Shown piece by piece: positions 12,496 through 24,799 of a DNA stretch of 64,000 bases (position 1 is the stretch's first letter; every line of letters starts with the position of its first letter). The position numbers and the translations under genes were made by a program. The notes below the pieces were generated by a model. That model saw nothing but the letters and a program-made list of their open reading frames with translations, was not told where the DNA came from and did no database searches. Location of the stretch: the NCBI GenBank assembly GCA_037176845.1, contig JAYKXP010000097.1, forward strand, positions 62,001 to 126,000, given 5' to 3'. This DNA is from Paramarasmius palmivorus (lineage: Eukaryota; Basidiomycota; Agaricomycetes; Agaricales; Marasmiaceae).

Positions 12496-13827
12496 ATGCC
12501 GCCACCTGTTCCTCCACATCTAATGACCCTTGCGGACCTCAGCGTCCCACAAATCCAACGTCTCCTCGCACATTCCTTCCATTCCAAGCAAATAACCAAA
12601 CCATGGCTTCGACCACAATCTCCAGCCAATAATACCCACAAAAAAACTCAGCTAAAGCTTCCTTCCCAATCTCTCTTTAACAAGACTGTTGCTCTCCTCT
12701 TTTCAAAGCGGAGCACTCGGACACGAGTCGCGGCAGAGACCAGCGCGGCTCTATTGGGTGGTCGAGCGCTTTTCTTGGGTCGAGAGGATATTCAACTGGG
12801 TGTTAATGAAACTGTCAGAGATAGTGCTCGGGTCATTGGAGGTATGTGCGAGGGAATCTTTGCCAGGGTTGGAGAGCACGAGGAAATTGAGGTCTGTTTT
12901 TTATTTCCTTTGAACTATAAAAGCAATGCCTGATTTCCCGGAACACATATAGGAATTGGCTAAATACTCCCCTGTGCCTGTCATCAACGCCCTTTCATCT
13001 CTCTGGCATCCCACTCAAATCCTTGCTGACCTATTGACTTTGCATGAACATGCGCATTTGTTCAACCCCCCATCCGAAAATTCCTCGTACGACAATCTGA
13101 CTACTTCCGTCAAAGTCCGTACTAGGCAGCAGCGTCTTACCTCTCTTCCGTCTCTTCGCCCACTGACTATCGCATATGTTGGCGACTCGGCAAATGTGTT
13201 GCATGATATGCTCGTTACCTATCCTCGACTGGGACACAAGATGAGGATCGCGAGTCCCGAAAATCCCAAGTATCGTGCGCCTCCGGCAGTCTGGGACCGA
13301 GTAAAAGAATTGGGCTGTGATAAAGGTATTTGGTGGGGAAGTGACCCAAGGGAAGCGGTGAATGGCGCGGACGTTGTTGTCACTGATACTTGGTATGTTA
13401 CTGAGCCTTGGACTGGACGCGGGACTAAGCTATCTGCAGGATCTCAATGGGCCAGGAAGCCGAAAAGACTCAACGGTTGAAGGATTTCCAAGGATACCAG
13501 GTCACAGAGGCACTTTGCAAAGAGGGAGGAGCCAACCCTGATTGGAAGTTTATGCACTGTCTGCCTAGGAAGGCAGATGAAGTAGATGACGAGGTACGTG
13601 GTTTTTCTGAATGGTTGGCACGACTAACACCTATGAATACAGGTATTTTACGGTCCTCGATCGCTTGTTTTCCCTGAAGCAGATAATCGCAAGTGGACGA
13701 CCATGGCTGTTTTCGAGTAGGTGTCTGTTTTGGTTCCCTTATAGATCAGTGGCTCAAATTGTCTGGCAGTTTGTTCATCGGAAAATGGCATGTTCCAGAC
13801 GATGCTGAAAAGATCAGCAGCAAGTAG
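12496..13827 (+). CDS. OTC: Ornithine carbamoyltransferase
   Basis: Condenses carbamoyl phosphate and ornithine to citrulline in arginine biosynthesis. Five exons (12496-12891, 12953-13392, 13440-13593, 13643-13716, 13770-13827) give 373 residues. Visible signatures are the carbamoyl-phosphate loop [13 protein letters not shown], the HPTQ motif in [15 protein letters not shown], the central [30 protein letters not shown], and the ornithine/catalytic HCLPRK. Compared with bacterial enzymes there is a short Ser/Thr-rich insertion (about residues 195-215, [12 protein letters not shown]). Fungal OTCs are usually mitochondrial. The chosen ATG gives [16 protein letters not shown] without an obvious presequence, so the true start may be upstream (12370 in frame). 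The gene converges with SPC3, the stop codons being about 100 bp apart. Confidence 0.95.
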
Positions 13828-13927
13828 GATAGTCCTGTACATAGACCGTCCAAAATACATGTTCACAGTTCCCGCTGGGAAAACAGATATAATTGAATCG
13901 TAATTCCCTCCCATAAATACATTACAC

Positions 13928-14603
13928 TCATACACGTTCCTCCAGCCGGAATGGGACAGGCTCGCTAGTCTTTGCGGCTTCTCCATAGGTCAAGACACCC
14001 ACATACGGCATGACATTGTATTTCAAGGTGTAGTGCGCCGAGGGTACTTTTCTGTCGGGGTGTGTTATGATGAGTACAAAACAAAGGATCATCACACGCA
14101 CTTGAAAGAACTAGAAATCTCTCTGAACGCATATTTGTTTTTGCCTACGACGTTAATAACAGCATCATCCTTTGAGCGGACAATTCGGTCCCAAATGACT
14201 ACTTGGTTCTTGACCTTTACGGTGGGTGAGAGGAGGTACCAGGAGTAAGGCAGGTGAACCTACCCCTTGAGTATTCTCGTAGTCGGCTTCTAGATATATG
14301 AATAGTTGTTTGGTGTTCCAATTGAAGAGTGGCGACAAGTCTGCAGCATGTTGAACAATAACAAGACAAGAAGAAGCTAGTATACATACCAGCACTTATG
14401 TTAAAGTTGACGAAGGCCATTTCCTGCTTTCTCTTTGTTCTCGGCGCTTTACTTGGATACACCTTGACTTGTGAGATGGATAAATCTCCGTGAGGGTCTG
14501 CATTGAGAAGGAATGAAGAGATGGTGATTGCCAGAAGAAGACCCATCATGCATGATGAGAAGAATGCAGAGACATTGTTGATTCTGCTGAATATACTGTG
14601 CAT
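13928..14603 (-). CDS. spc3: Signal peptidase complex subunit 3 (SPC3/SPC22-23)
   Basis: Essential non-catalytic subunit of the ER signal peptidase. Four exons on the minus strand (14603-14390, 14340-14264, 14214-14102, 14051-13928) give 175 residues, matching the family. The N-terminus MHSIFSRINNVSAFFSSCM leads into one transmembrane anchor (MMGLLLAITISSFLL), followed by a lumenal domain with FVNFNISADLSPLFNWN, KQLFIYLEADYE, NQVVIWDRIV, and the closing LKYNVMPYVGVLTYG. These are the segments conserved from yeast to human. The intron 14263-14215 ends in AAG. The gene is divergent from the kinesin gene, with 196 bp between start codons. Confidence 0.93.
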
Positions 14604-14747
14604 CGTCGTTGTCGTGGTCAGTGATCAAGCAAAGGTGCAACTAGCGTGGACGACGTGTAGAAACGCACACGTGACTAGTCACAAATGTCACATTCCTTTC
14701 GACGCGGTTGTTGATGTCCATTGTCAACAAACTTGTAACCACCATCA

Positions 14748-14793
14748 CTTCCCCTTTCCCTTTCCCCGCCTTCACTTCCCTTTCCCCTCGCCA
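14748..14793 (+). promoter_or_regulatory. Pyrimidine-rich tract before the kinesin start
   Basis: A nearly pure C/T stretch with repeated CCCTTTCC blocks lies immediately upstream of the kinesin ATG (14800) in the short divergent region shared with SPC3. CT-rich blocks next to transcription starts are common in fungal promoters. Confidence 0.45.
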
Positions 14794-14799
14794 GTGGCA

Positions 14800-17700
14800 A
14801 TGGCAAACAGCACTCGTAGAATTCGAATTGCGGCACGTCTAAGGCCAAGAATAGATGGCGAAGTCGACGACGGTGCTATCCAAGTCTGCCATGCCTCTGA
14901 TAACACCACTGGTTCTTCCTCATCAACAAGCTACATCTCTGCTCCGAATCCAAGAGATTTGAGCGAAGTTTTCAAGTTTCCGTCCGTTACCTCTTGTTCG
15001 CTATTGCTATCTTCATGACTGATGTCAATATAGATTCAGCAGCTGTTACGACCAAGATTCAACGCAGGAGGAGATTTTTGAGACTGATGTCCAGCCCTTG
15101 ATTGATGTTGTTTATGGCGGTGTGGTGCGTCTCATTTTGCTTCGCCTTTCTTTCCACCTCACATAGGCCCATCTAGACGGTGACGGTTTTTGCATACGGT
15201 GTCACATCCTCCGGCAAAACACACACTATGCAGGGAACAAGGGCTCAGCCAGGGATTATACCCAGAGCCGTCGAGGTGCGTACTGCCTTCCTCCATCCTT
15301 CATCCTCCTTACCGTTTCTCGCACCCAGGCTCTATTCAACAAGCGAAGAGAATACCCCCAATACCAATCAACGCTCGCCGTGTCCTACATGGAAATCTAC
15401 AAGGATGAAGTTTATGATTTACTTGTTAATCGAGATAACGTATGTCTTTCCTCCTTCTCTCCGCTCCGTCGCTAAGCAGTGGCTAGGCCCCTAAACTTCC
15501 CGTTAGGGAGAACGGCGCTGGCATGGTCTTCGTCGCCAATCTTAGTTCTACGGCTATTGAGACTATCGAAGAGTTCGATGCAATTTACACGTCTGTCTGT
15601 CACTCGATCTATGTTTTCTCGTACTGATGTCCCTCAATCAGACAAGCGACCAAGAATCGCTCGGTAGGCGCGACGAACCTCAACCGTGCATCGTCGCGTT
15701 CCCATGCGGTATTGACCATCGAAGTGACACTGTTCGACGTTTCACGCAACACCAGTCTGTTCCTTTCCTCCTTTTCTTGATGTCCTCGTTCTTAAAGCGA
15801 ACCATAGCATTGAAAGGCAAGATGAACCTCGTCGATCTTGCAGGATCAGAGAATAATAAGGTATATTGCCTATATTATCTCAGTTGCTAAGTATTGATCA
15901 TGTACAATAGATGACTGGAAACGACGCAACGCGAATGCAAGAGTCGGCCGCCATCAATAAGAGTCTGTCAGTACTTGGCAAGGTCGTGCATGCACTGAAC
16001 GCCGGACAAGTATGTTGCTTCATTTCAGTCACGGCCTCACTCTCCTCTAATGATAATATAGTCGCGAATACCCTATCGGGAGTCTAAACTCACGCGAATT
16101 CTCCAAGATGCCCTCGGTGGGACCTCTGTCGGCCTGTTGATCTGTAACGTTGCTCCCGGGGTCAAGTTTAGACAAGATACATTGAATACCTTGAAGTAGG
16201 TTTCCTGCTCCACACAAGGGCATTGTACTGATAATTATGCGAACAGTTTCGCAACAGCAGCAAAGAAAGTGGAGAATAAACCTGTTGTTAATGAACAGGG
16301 TTCGTCTGCTCCTCTTCTCCTGGTTCTTTGGCTAACATCTCAGACAGATAACAAACCCGTGCCGAAACCCCACTTTGCTGCACTTCAACGTAACGGAATG
16401 GGAGCAGGGAAGCCGTTGTTCACTGTTCCGGAAAATTCTGCCGATGCCTCTGCCAATACGTCCAGCAACTCGCAAAGTAATAAGAATGAAGCTCCAGTGA
16501 AACGCGCAGGCCGACCTTCCCTGGTTCCGGTCGCACGGCCTCGCGTATCGAGAGTCTCGTCTGCCGGCTCCTCATTCCAGTTTCAACCTCTTGCTGTACC
16601 TGGTGTGGTAACATCACAATCTGTTGGCGCAGGAGCGTTTGCTGGTCTCGGGTTGTCAGAGAAGGAGATTGACGAGAGGGTATGCAATTCTATCCCTGTC
16701 TGGACGCCGGGCATGCTAACAAAATCGACGATAGATATCAAAGGCCGTTGAAGCAGAGGTAGCTAGGCGATTAGAGGAGAGGTTGAAAGAGGAGGAAGAG
16801 AAGCGTCTTGCCGAACAGCGACAACAGCAAGAACAGGTCTCTTCTTCCTCGGGTGGGACACCTTCCAAGCGGCGATCGACGAGGAGCAGAAGCAAGTCTT
16901 GTTCGCCCAGGAAGGATTCAACGAGTTCACCAAAGCGAGAGGCTCAACCTCTGCCGCCTGGTATTCTGACACCGCTACTGAAGAGACACAAGGATTTGGA
17001 TGATGAGCTAAAGTCGAGGTTGCAAGATCTAGAAAGGAAATAGTGAGTGTTCAATCAGTGATTGTATTGACCTGCAATTTCATGAAATGTCTTGCAGCGA
17101 ACGCGGAGACAAGGAAGCTCAGCTTGTTGCTGCATTATCACCTGTATCGCGAAAGAAGACGGGCAGAGCATATGTAGCGCTCGCACGTGCTCATTCAGAA
17201 AAGTATGATCATCTCTACTATTCCGCAATTCTGTCCATTCACCTCAATACACAGGGGTGACCTCCAAGTGGCCCTCGACCTCTACCGCAAAGCCGAAACA
17301 TATGTACCAGACAACATCAAGCTCAAAGAGAGGTGGATACTTTTTGTTATTCATGTGTTTTTGTGTAAATTAGCTCATCCATGACTTCGCTCCTTCTTTT
17401 CTCCCCGCTTACTTTCCTGTCACTCTTTTCCGGGACCAAAACGTCAACACTCGTTCATTCCACATTCGTTATTTCACCTCGACGCTTAATCCTTACCCTA
17501 TTCACCTCTAATCGCATCTCGCTTACTCTACGATCGTGCAATATAGAATCATAGAAATTGAATGGGCGGTGAAGAACGACAAGCCATTTCAACCGTCGCC
17601 AAAGAAACCTCGGAAGGCGAAGGTCAAGAAATCCAAGAAGAACGCTCAGGAGACTACCAAGGAGAATCCCCTGTCGGACGATCAGATGGATGTAGAGGAA

Positions 17701-17916
17701 GTTGCGGAGACACTCTTCGGGACGTTTGGAATGGAGATTACGAATGACAGTCATGGGCAAGAGGAGGTGAGCGTGTCTCCGGGCAAACGACGTCGTGAAA
17801 GTGAAGACTCGGGGATGGCGATGGCGACGCCGATTAAGAAAGCGAAAACGGCTGTGTATGATAGCGATGAGGATCGTGGTGCACCGAGGAGATCGCAGAG
17901 GCTAGTTCGTTCTTGA
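14800..17916 (+). CDS. Kinesin motor protein, kinesin-10-like, with C-terminal TPR-like repeat
   Basis: Fifteen exons (14800-14981, 15034-15124, 15177-15275, 15329-15439, 15487-15590, 15642-15738, 15798-15860, 15911-16009, 16062-16195, 16247-16299, 16348-16679, 16735-17042, 17098-17202, 17255-17332, 17547-17916) give 741 residues. The N-terminal motor shows the P-loop FAYGVTSSGKTHTM, switch I NLNRASSRSHAV, switch II NLVDLAGSENN, and YRESKLTRILQDALGG. A Pro/Ser-rich linker and an Arg/Glu coiled coil (EAEVARRLEERLKEEEEKR) follow. Near residues 600-660 is a TPR-like unit (AYVALARAHSEKGDLQVAL, DLYRKAETYVPDN). The tail is basic/acidic with possible nuclear signals (KKPRKAKVKKSKK, GKRRRE). The motor suggests the chromosome-associated kinesin-10/KIF22 group, assigned from memory of motif similarity. 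The intron 17333-17546 (214 nt) is the longest seen here. Confidence 0.88.
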
Positions 17917-19594
17917 AGGTTGAGTGGTTGGATAGGGCAGTATGACTGTATGTGTATATTGTTATCGTTCAGATATATGTATATAATGATTCATGTCTAG
18001 CGTTTCGTTTGTCGTGTAACACCGTAAATTCGATTTTCAAGACTTCTTGGTTTGTCAGTGCTTCATCTGCACCTCGAATACAAGTTCAAGGAGAAGTGGC
18101 GGGCCACTTCAAGTATACTGTTGGTTTCCAAGCAACTGGTGACAGCGATCTTATCTTAGAAGGCTTTGACTAATATCTCTATTGTGAAGTGACCATTGAA
18201 GCATCCGACGCTGAAGTTTTGTGCGGCACTTTTTCAGGGTAGAGTCTCTGGAAGTCTTCAACGCAACGTCTCAGGCCACCGTTGATATCCTTTGCAGTAT
18301 TACCATTTGCAACCTGCGTGCGTCGTCGACCGAGAGCGAGACTAGCCTGTTCCTATCATTAGGGACCCGACCCATCAAAGTACAAAATCTGGGGCCTGGG
18401 CATTGTTGACCTTGATAGTAACTAGACGTCTGTCTTCTCTTGGCTGGTTTTATGATATACAGGCTTCTTTTGTTTGGCGCAAGCAGCCGGGTCGAGACTG
18501 GAAAGACAAGCGTTCTCTCACAGTTATTTCAGGCCACTGCGCAGTTTTCTATGTGAAGGTCTGCCCCGATATGCCCAAATGCGGCGATCCTGTCTTTCTC
18601 TTTTACAGAAAGACAATGTTTCCTTGTCAGACGAAGCATGCTATTCTGGAATGTTGTTGAAAGGACTCTCCTAGATTGACCACAGAGAATCGAAGACCCA
18701 ATATCGGTCCTCGGAGCTTGCAATCGACCGCCGGTGCATCTGGTCACACTGTGTTGGTAGTGGTAGTTTTGCTTGTCGTTGCTATGTCCGTTCCAGACTT
18801 CTATTCCTTGTCATCATCTCCGTCTCTGTGTTCTGGCATGGTTAATTCTCAGGCTCCGTTTTGTATGAATACCCCACTCTGACCTGACGAAATTTAATCC
18901 AGGAACATGCTGTCTGGCTTCTAATATTGCTCCCCGTTGGCATGCTTGTGGCGCGACACAACAGGTGGTTTACTACCAAGTGAAATGGCTCTGATAACAG
19001 AACCTATTCAATTCCGGATCCCGTTTCATTGCGTTCAGATGGGTTGATACCCACGCCGTATGACAACTATTCGTCGCCAGCCTCGTTATCTATGGGCTTA
19101 CGGATTTATGATAGCCAAACAATGGGTCCTGGGGCAGCGTTCGGAGTGACAGTTTTGATCCTTTACCTGTGACCGAGGCAGCCCGTAACGTTGGTCCATG
19201 ACGAGTAGTAAAAGAACGAAAGATGTTGAGCAAAGCTGTTTATTTTTTATTTTGTTTCGTTACCATAGGCAGATATATACATCTTGGTATCAAAGTTGTG
19301 GGTTTGTAATAATACATTTTCAAAGGGCGATTCGAAGGTAGAAGCTACAAATGACAGCAGACGAGTGGGTATAGTCAGAATTCTGAAAACTGCAGAGGGA
19401 AACCAGATGACCACGAGAGCGCGATGGGTATATGTATCTCTACTTAACAAGCAATGAGAAGTGATAGCAATACATCAGAGCAGAAAACTTGGGATTCTTG
19501 GGTATAAAAATGACTGAAAAACCGTGCATCGATTTGTGGGATATGATGATGCAGATTCTATGTTTGTTTTTCGTGGGTGAGATAGTTTTGTTGA
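17917..19594. other. Gene-poor 1.7 kb, possible degenerate sequence
   Basis: Several short plus-strand open stretches (18060-18170, 18220-18400, 18470-18650, 18676-18882) have protein-like composition, one with a hydrophobic run resembling a membrane segment (VLVVVVLLVVAMSVP). I could not join them with consistent introns or recognise a family. They may be a decayed gene or chance. The right part (19200-19590) probably holds the 3' UTR of the minus-strand gene ending at 19595. Confidence 0.4.
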
Positions 19595-20813
19595 TTATTC
19601 TCCAAAGTGGTGAGAAGAGGAATTGCCACCGGGACCACGACTACTAGGATAAGAGTATCCTGAAGATCTGCCATTATTGTCATCTCCCCCAGCCCATTGT
19701 GTGGGATTGCTGGGGTCGACGGGAGAGACTGATTGTGTATGGTATGATGAAGACGATTGGGTATAGACATTAGGGTCGGTATAACCCGCGGAGCCGGAAT
19801 ATGCGGTGCGATTGTGATACGAGGATATGTTAACATTTCCGGTAACTGGCTCCGGACTATTACGATGGGGAGCCTGGGTATAGCCATAACGATGAGTAGT
19901 TGGAGAAGGAGGGTACTGGCGTCTCTGGTCCTCTGGGGACACAGGGCTAAGGGAGTGACGAAGAGCATGTTGATCATAGGAGCCTGAAGCATGGGGATAG
20001 GAGCCGCTACGCGAAATGTTGGGTATAGAAATGGAGGGCTCGTTCCTGCGGCTAGGGCCCGATGCGTATGATGGTGTAATACCTGACATGGTCGGAGGGA
20101 GAGTTGGATGGGGACTTTGTGCGGTATAGACGAAATCTGGGAAGGGCTGTCCCATGAACACCGCCCCAAGAAGCATAGCGGACGAATTAGCAACGGGGAA
20201 GATCAGCATTCCACCGCCAGGCGCTGACGTGTCGGATGAGCTTGTCGATGATGGTGTCCTAGGAGAAGGTATAGAGAACGACATGACTGCAACCTATATC
20301 GCGAGATCAGGAACAGCACGATCACCTGATCAAAAATACTTACCAACTGTTTGTCCCATAAGAGTCGCGACAGATTGCGAAAGTTGGTTTGATTTACAGT
20401 ATTGGTATTAGGATCCCGCAACCTCTCCGGAAGGAAAGTTACGAGCTGTACGGAACCTTGCCGAGAATTAAGATAGTTCTGGAGTTGTGCAAAGATAGGA
20501 AGTGCATAAGGTGCGCTGATAGAGAAAACGAGTGCTGGGGGCCAGAGTTCACAATGCCTGGGTCGTCTTAAAATCAGCGATAAGTCTTTGCATAGACAGT
20601 GAAAAAATTGCTGCAGACTCACGTTGTGCCATCAGTTTCCACACCAGTAACCTTGATGTCCTGACTGCTTCCGACATCAGAAGCACGCATTCCACTGACA
20701 ATAAATCGACCCCTCCAAGGCCTCGCCACCGTAGAGTCGCTGTTATTTGGTTGGATCTGAGACGATGGCGGTGGTATAAAGGACTCCAAGTGTGTGGGAA
20801 GTCTGAAAACCAT
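19595..20813 (-). CDS. Hypothetical protein, folded N-terminal domain plus Pro/Ser-rich tail
   Basis: Three exons (20813-20623, 20557-20344, 20293-19595) give 367 residues. The N-terminal half alternates hydrophobic strands: PWRGRFIVSGMRASDVG, WPPALVFSISAPYALPIFAQ, SVQLVTFLPERL, and after a linker GGGMLIFPVANSSAMLLGAV. This pattern of a W-x-G-x-(V/L) strand followed by a late strand before G-A-x-F resembles the SPOC/ACID beta-barrel fold of Med25-PTOV-type proteins. That is a tentative structural impression, not a recognised match. From about residue 175 the protein is low-complexity Ser/Pro/Tyr/Gly, typical of transcription-related disordered tails. Both introns are ordinary GT-AG (66 and 50 nt). 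Confidence 0.7.
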
Positions 20814-23800
20814 GGTGGTTCTTCTTAAGTGATGTTGAGTAAAGTTCGAGTGGTATCAGTGATGTAGATGGGTATTCTTGGACAAAAGCCGGGTAATTAT
20901 AGAGCGAATGCGAAGAAGGTAAAGGGTATAGTTCTGAGAAATAGCTTGAACATTAATAAATCTTCGGAAGTCATAGATGTTGGAGTAATGACGTACCGTG
21001 AAGAATCCCGAGCACGTCCTAGACGCGCACCGAAATAATTCCTCTGAATAGACCAGACTCCGGTATGCTCCTGCAACAGAGTCTTGTATGTGCCGAGTAA
21101 AACGTACGCGCCAATTCCCGCTGTCGTATCGATGGCGAGGGGATATCAATCAACGAAAAGAAAAGGAAGGTTAACAAAGGGAAAACAAGTGGGAAAGGAG
21201 GGGCCCCTCTTTGTCCACGGCTGTGAGGTGACCGTCTGACCAGAGGTAACTAGAACTCTGCAGATTACTCCTGGGCAACCATCGTTTTATAAAGCAATCG
21301 AAGCGCCAGTCATTTTCCGGGGATAAAATGAACTATTCGGGCTGGCAAGAAGCCGAGGATTGAGGAACAGAAAAACGTGGAACGTCATCCGGAAATTCAA
21401 CAAAAGTGGAATGTTCTCGCAGGACTTTGTCGCGTGGAAGAGGTAGTTATGGCGTCAAGGTACTACGGATGGGCCAAGATTCGGGTTCGATTTCGACGTT
21501 TGAGGACTGAGCTCACGTTCAGGGGAAGATAGCCGGGCCTTAGGTGACCGCTGCCTTAGAGATCGACTAGATACCGGGTTAACTTGGTTTTCATCAACTC
21601 CATGATAGAGCAATATTGAGGTAATTGGTGGGCCGAATCTGTGCTATCGATGTGAAATCTATTGCTGGAGAGCAAGGGGCCCAGAACCCATGGGAAGCGG
21701 GATCAAGGTTTCTTGACATGCGTAACTAGCCGCGTCGCAAGGAGATTTGACGACCAACGGAACGGGATCCTTAATTTTCTTGTCCTGATGGTTCCTAATT
21801 GAGAACCAAGGCTGTTTGCAGATAGTCTAAATTTTGGGTTGAGTTATGCATAACTTCTACCGTGACAGGCTGTGAGGAATAGACCAGGCTGTGCGGTGAT
21901 CCTTGATTCAGAACTGTGAGAGAGGTTGATCAGCACCATTGCGACTGGTGAAGAAAGTGCAACTTCCTAGCCATACCCGTGAAATCCACCAAGTTGCATC
22001 ATTTGGAAAGTCACCTGGGGCGTATCCATCGGCGGGCCTGTCGGACACGGTATCCATCTACCAGTACAAGCGTTTTCGGATGGTCGTCTGGAAGAAGAAA
22101 ACAGAGGTCTCCACGTGAGACCCATGTGGCGACTCTTGTCGGTACCCCTAACCCCAAGGTTGCTATGACTGGCCGGTATGCCCGCAAAATAGCACACTCC
22201 TCTCCTTTTAACCTACCACTCTCGTCTCTGCGTCAGAATGTTCTGAAATTTCTGATTATCTAGGAAAATGTCATTTCGTTTCCAGGTCGCAAAGATACTA
22301 TACCGGTGCGCTAAGCCATGTAGTACTAGTGGAGGTCCGAGGGTCAAGGTGAGTCACCTTATTACCTTGTCATTGTAAAAAGGCTCAACTGCGACGCTGT
22401 CGTCGGTTCGGACTTCCGGATAGGCATCTTGCTATCTCCTATGGCTCTGTTATGGCAAATATTCCCCCCAAAATTCATTAAGGACTTCCATTTTCCTGGG
22501 TCTTTCTCCACGACTGCCATTCAGCTCGTGCTTCTAGCCTATGTCGTCGCCATGGCCAAATCGAACAAAATAGCTTGAAAGTCAATCTGTTATCTCCAAC
22601 CCCTTCCCAAGGCTCGTCTACGCCAATTGTGTTGTCGCTACAGTTGCCACGTTTACGAGGCCGCCTTGTATTTTACCTTCGACCCCCATCCAGCCTATGG
22701 AGGCTTTTGGGCCATCTTGGACTCGATAATCTTGGCCCAGGTACCTCAATTAAATAATTTCCTCTGTCATTTCCGACGCCAGGCTCCGAAACATCCTTAG
22801 GGTTTCGATATCGTGGAGTGGAAGTTTCCGGTTGCTCTCTTCCTCGACCCCAAACCAAGTAGTAATCATAGACTCTCGCAGCCTCTTCGGGCAATTCACA
22901 CTATATGCGCAGCCGCCCGTTCCACTCGGACGCATGGCACCCTGTGGTACCAAAGCAAAAAGTTGGCGGAATGCCGTCTCACGCTGCGGACACAAACGAG
23001 TCATGGTTCTCCGCGAGTTCTCCGCCTGTGACGCACCTTTGTGTATATCCATTTCCATGTACCTATACTTCCAGTCATAAACGATTCTCCTCTGCTGAAT
23101 AGATGCCTTTAGTATTCTGTTTATCAGATTTAAAGGACAGTCCACGATAAGGAAATTGAGTTTAGAAAAGGACATCACTCTGGGGATCGCCGAACACTTT
23201 GCACATCAGTTCTTCTAAAGGGTGGATCGTCATCCGTGGGTTTGATCAACAGGAACTATGTCGTTCTTCTCGTCACGACCGCGACGCACATCGATGAAAA
23301 TCAATTGGTGAGTCTATCCGATATGTCTCCGAGATGACCGCCTCAAGTATATTGATATACAACAGGTCTGAAAGGGTCTGAAGCTTAGCGATACACAGTT
23401 GTGTTCCTCGGCTTGATCAATGCAGTCGGTAAAGTTCAGCACCTCGCAAGGAACGTTAAATGTTCGGACTTTTTCAGGCGAAATGAGGGATTCATAGTTC
23501 TCAACCCTTACTCCCAGCCTCCCTTGACTCGAAGACTCAAAAGCATGAGTATATTGAACTGTATATTGCACATCCCAACATCCTGTCACAAATACCTAGC
23601 CACAGCGTGTCAAGAACCGTGCCTTGACCCACCTCAGACGTCGCACGTTTTTAAAAATCCATCTCCAACATCATAGAACATGGCGCCACCACAAAAAGAC
23701 TTTGCCGGTAGGAGCGTCCCCCTTTCAACGGTCGCGAAGCTGACGTCTTTTCTTAGTCCCAGACCTCCGCCCGCGCCACCGTCGTCACCTTGTAAGCTTG

Positions 23801-24319
23801 GCTTACCCTCAGGCTAAGTACGGGGTAATCACGATAGCCACTTTTTCTCTTAGTCTATCTCGCATCAGCCAGGGGGAGTCTTGGAGTCTAGCGAGATTCG
23901 AAGTCGCCCCAAAGGTTGTCCCAACGATTCATTGTCAACTCGATTTCTCCGTCGGCTGACGAATTCGGGGACGCTATCATCTATGTATGTACCACATTTC
24001 CAAGAATGTACCTCTTTCTTTCACGCACCAGAATTTCGGCGAATTCCCGTCGCGTCGAGGAATGCTACCATCCGTGGTAAAAATATTCAATAAAAGCGAG
24101 GAATTCTGGTAAGACAGCAAGTGGCTGTGGACTGGTAAATCGGGACCTTTCTTTGAGCAAGATTGGTCAACGGTTGTTAACAATGGGTGTCGTAAGATGC
24201 CTTGAGCGCCGTCGAAGCGCGTGAAAGCGCCATTTGGCATTGGCGGTTGCATCCCGGTACCGTCGCTGCAAACTGCAGCTGATTCTTTTGGGCTCCAGGG
24301 GTCAATATTTCAATCCGTG
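20814..24319. other. Gene-poor 3.5 kb accessory stretch
   Basis: No gene can be supported. Open stretches on both strands (for example 22750-23178 and 22832-23080) lack family motifs and splice continuity. A short start-like segment at 23681 (ATGGCGCCACCACAAAAAGA) with a GTAGG donor fades after one further exon. The 5' flank of the minus-strand gene starting at 20813 should lie at the left end. The region is probably decayed accessory DNA. Confidence 0.5.
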
Positions 24320-24799
24320 ACTCCGTCCATCAATTACGCAGCGGTATGATGATTATCTAGGCCCGACTCGGATATGACCGGTATTCACGTTTGTGGATGA
24401 ACTGAGCCAACATTTTGGCGCTATGGGCGCCGTATTTACATTGACTCGTCCCTGCAGGCGAGTAGTATTGTGGCTAGTGCCTGGTCAGAGTCTAATAGTA
24501 ATAATTCATACACCTTACAAACCTCTCCATCTCCACCACTACCTATTACCTATCCATAGAATCAAAGAATTACCTATAACGCCCGACTACGCGGTCAATG
24601 CGGTCCCTCGCCATCCTGGCCATCCTCGGCGAGGCGGAAAGAATCCATATTACTCATTAAAGCAGCGTCAACGAGAAAATGCATAAATGTAACGTAGCCA
24701 TCCCGCTAATAGCTGTATATTGGATCATGGATGAGTAAACCGTCCACGAACAAATTGACAAAAAGAGAACCAATTTTACGTGCCCATGTCAATCTTGAA
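24320..24799. repeat. 3' flank of the acyltransferase gene, duplicated downstream
   Basis: This flank matches 26340-26720 in the same orientation with many substitutions and small indels. Shared blocks include the stretches around GTTTGTGGATGA, ACCTATCCATAGAA, GGTCAATGCGGTCCCTCGCC and AAAGCAGCGTCAACGAGAAA. Together with the coding part it forms the left copy of the local duplication. Confidence 0.85.

Noticed and set aside
20856..21149. Minus-strand open frame upstream of the Pro/Ser-rich gene
   Set aside because: It has no family features and no splice link. It is probably promoter or 5' UTR sequence.
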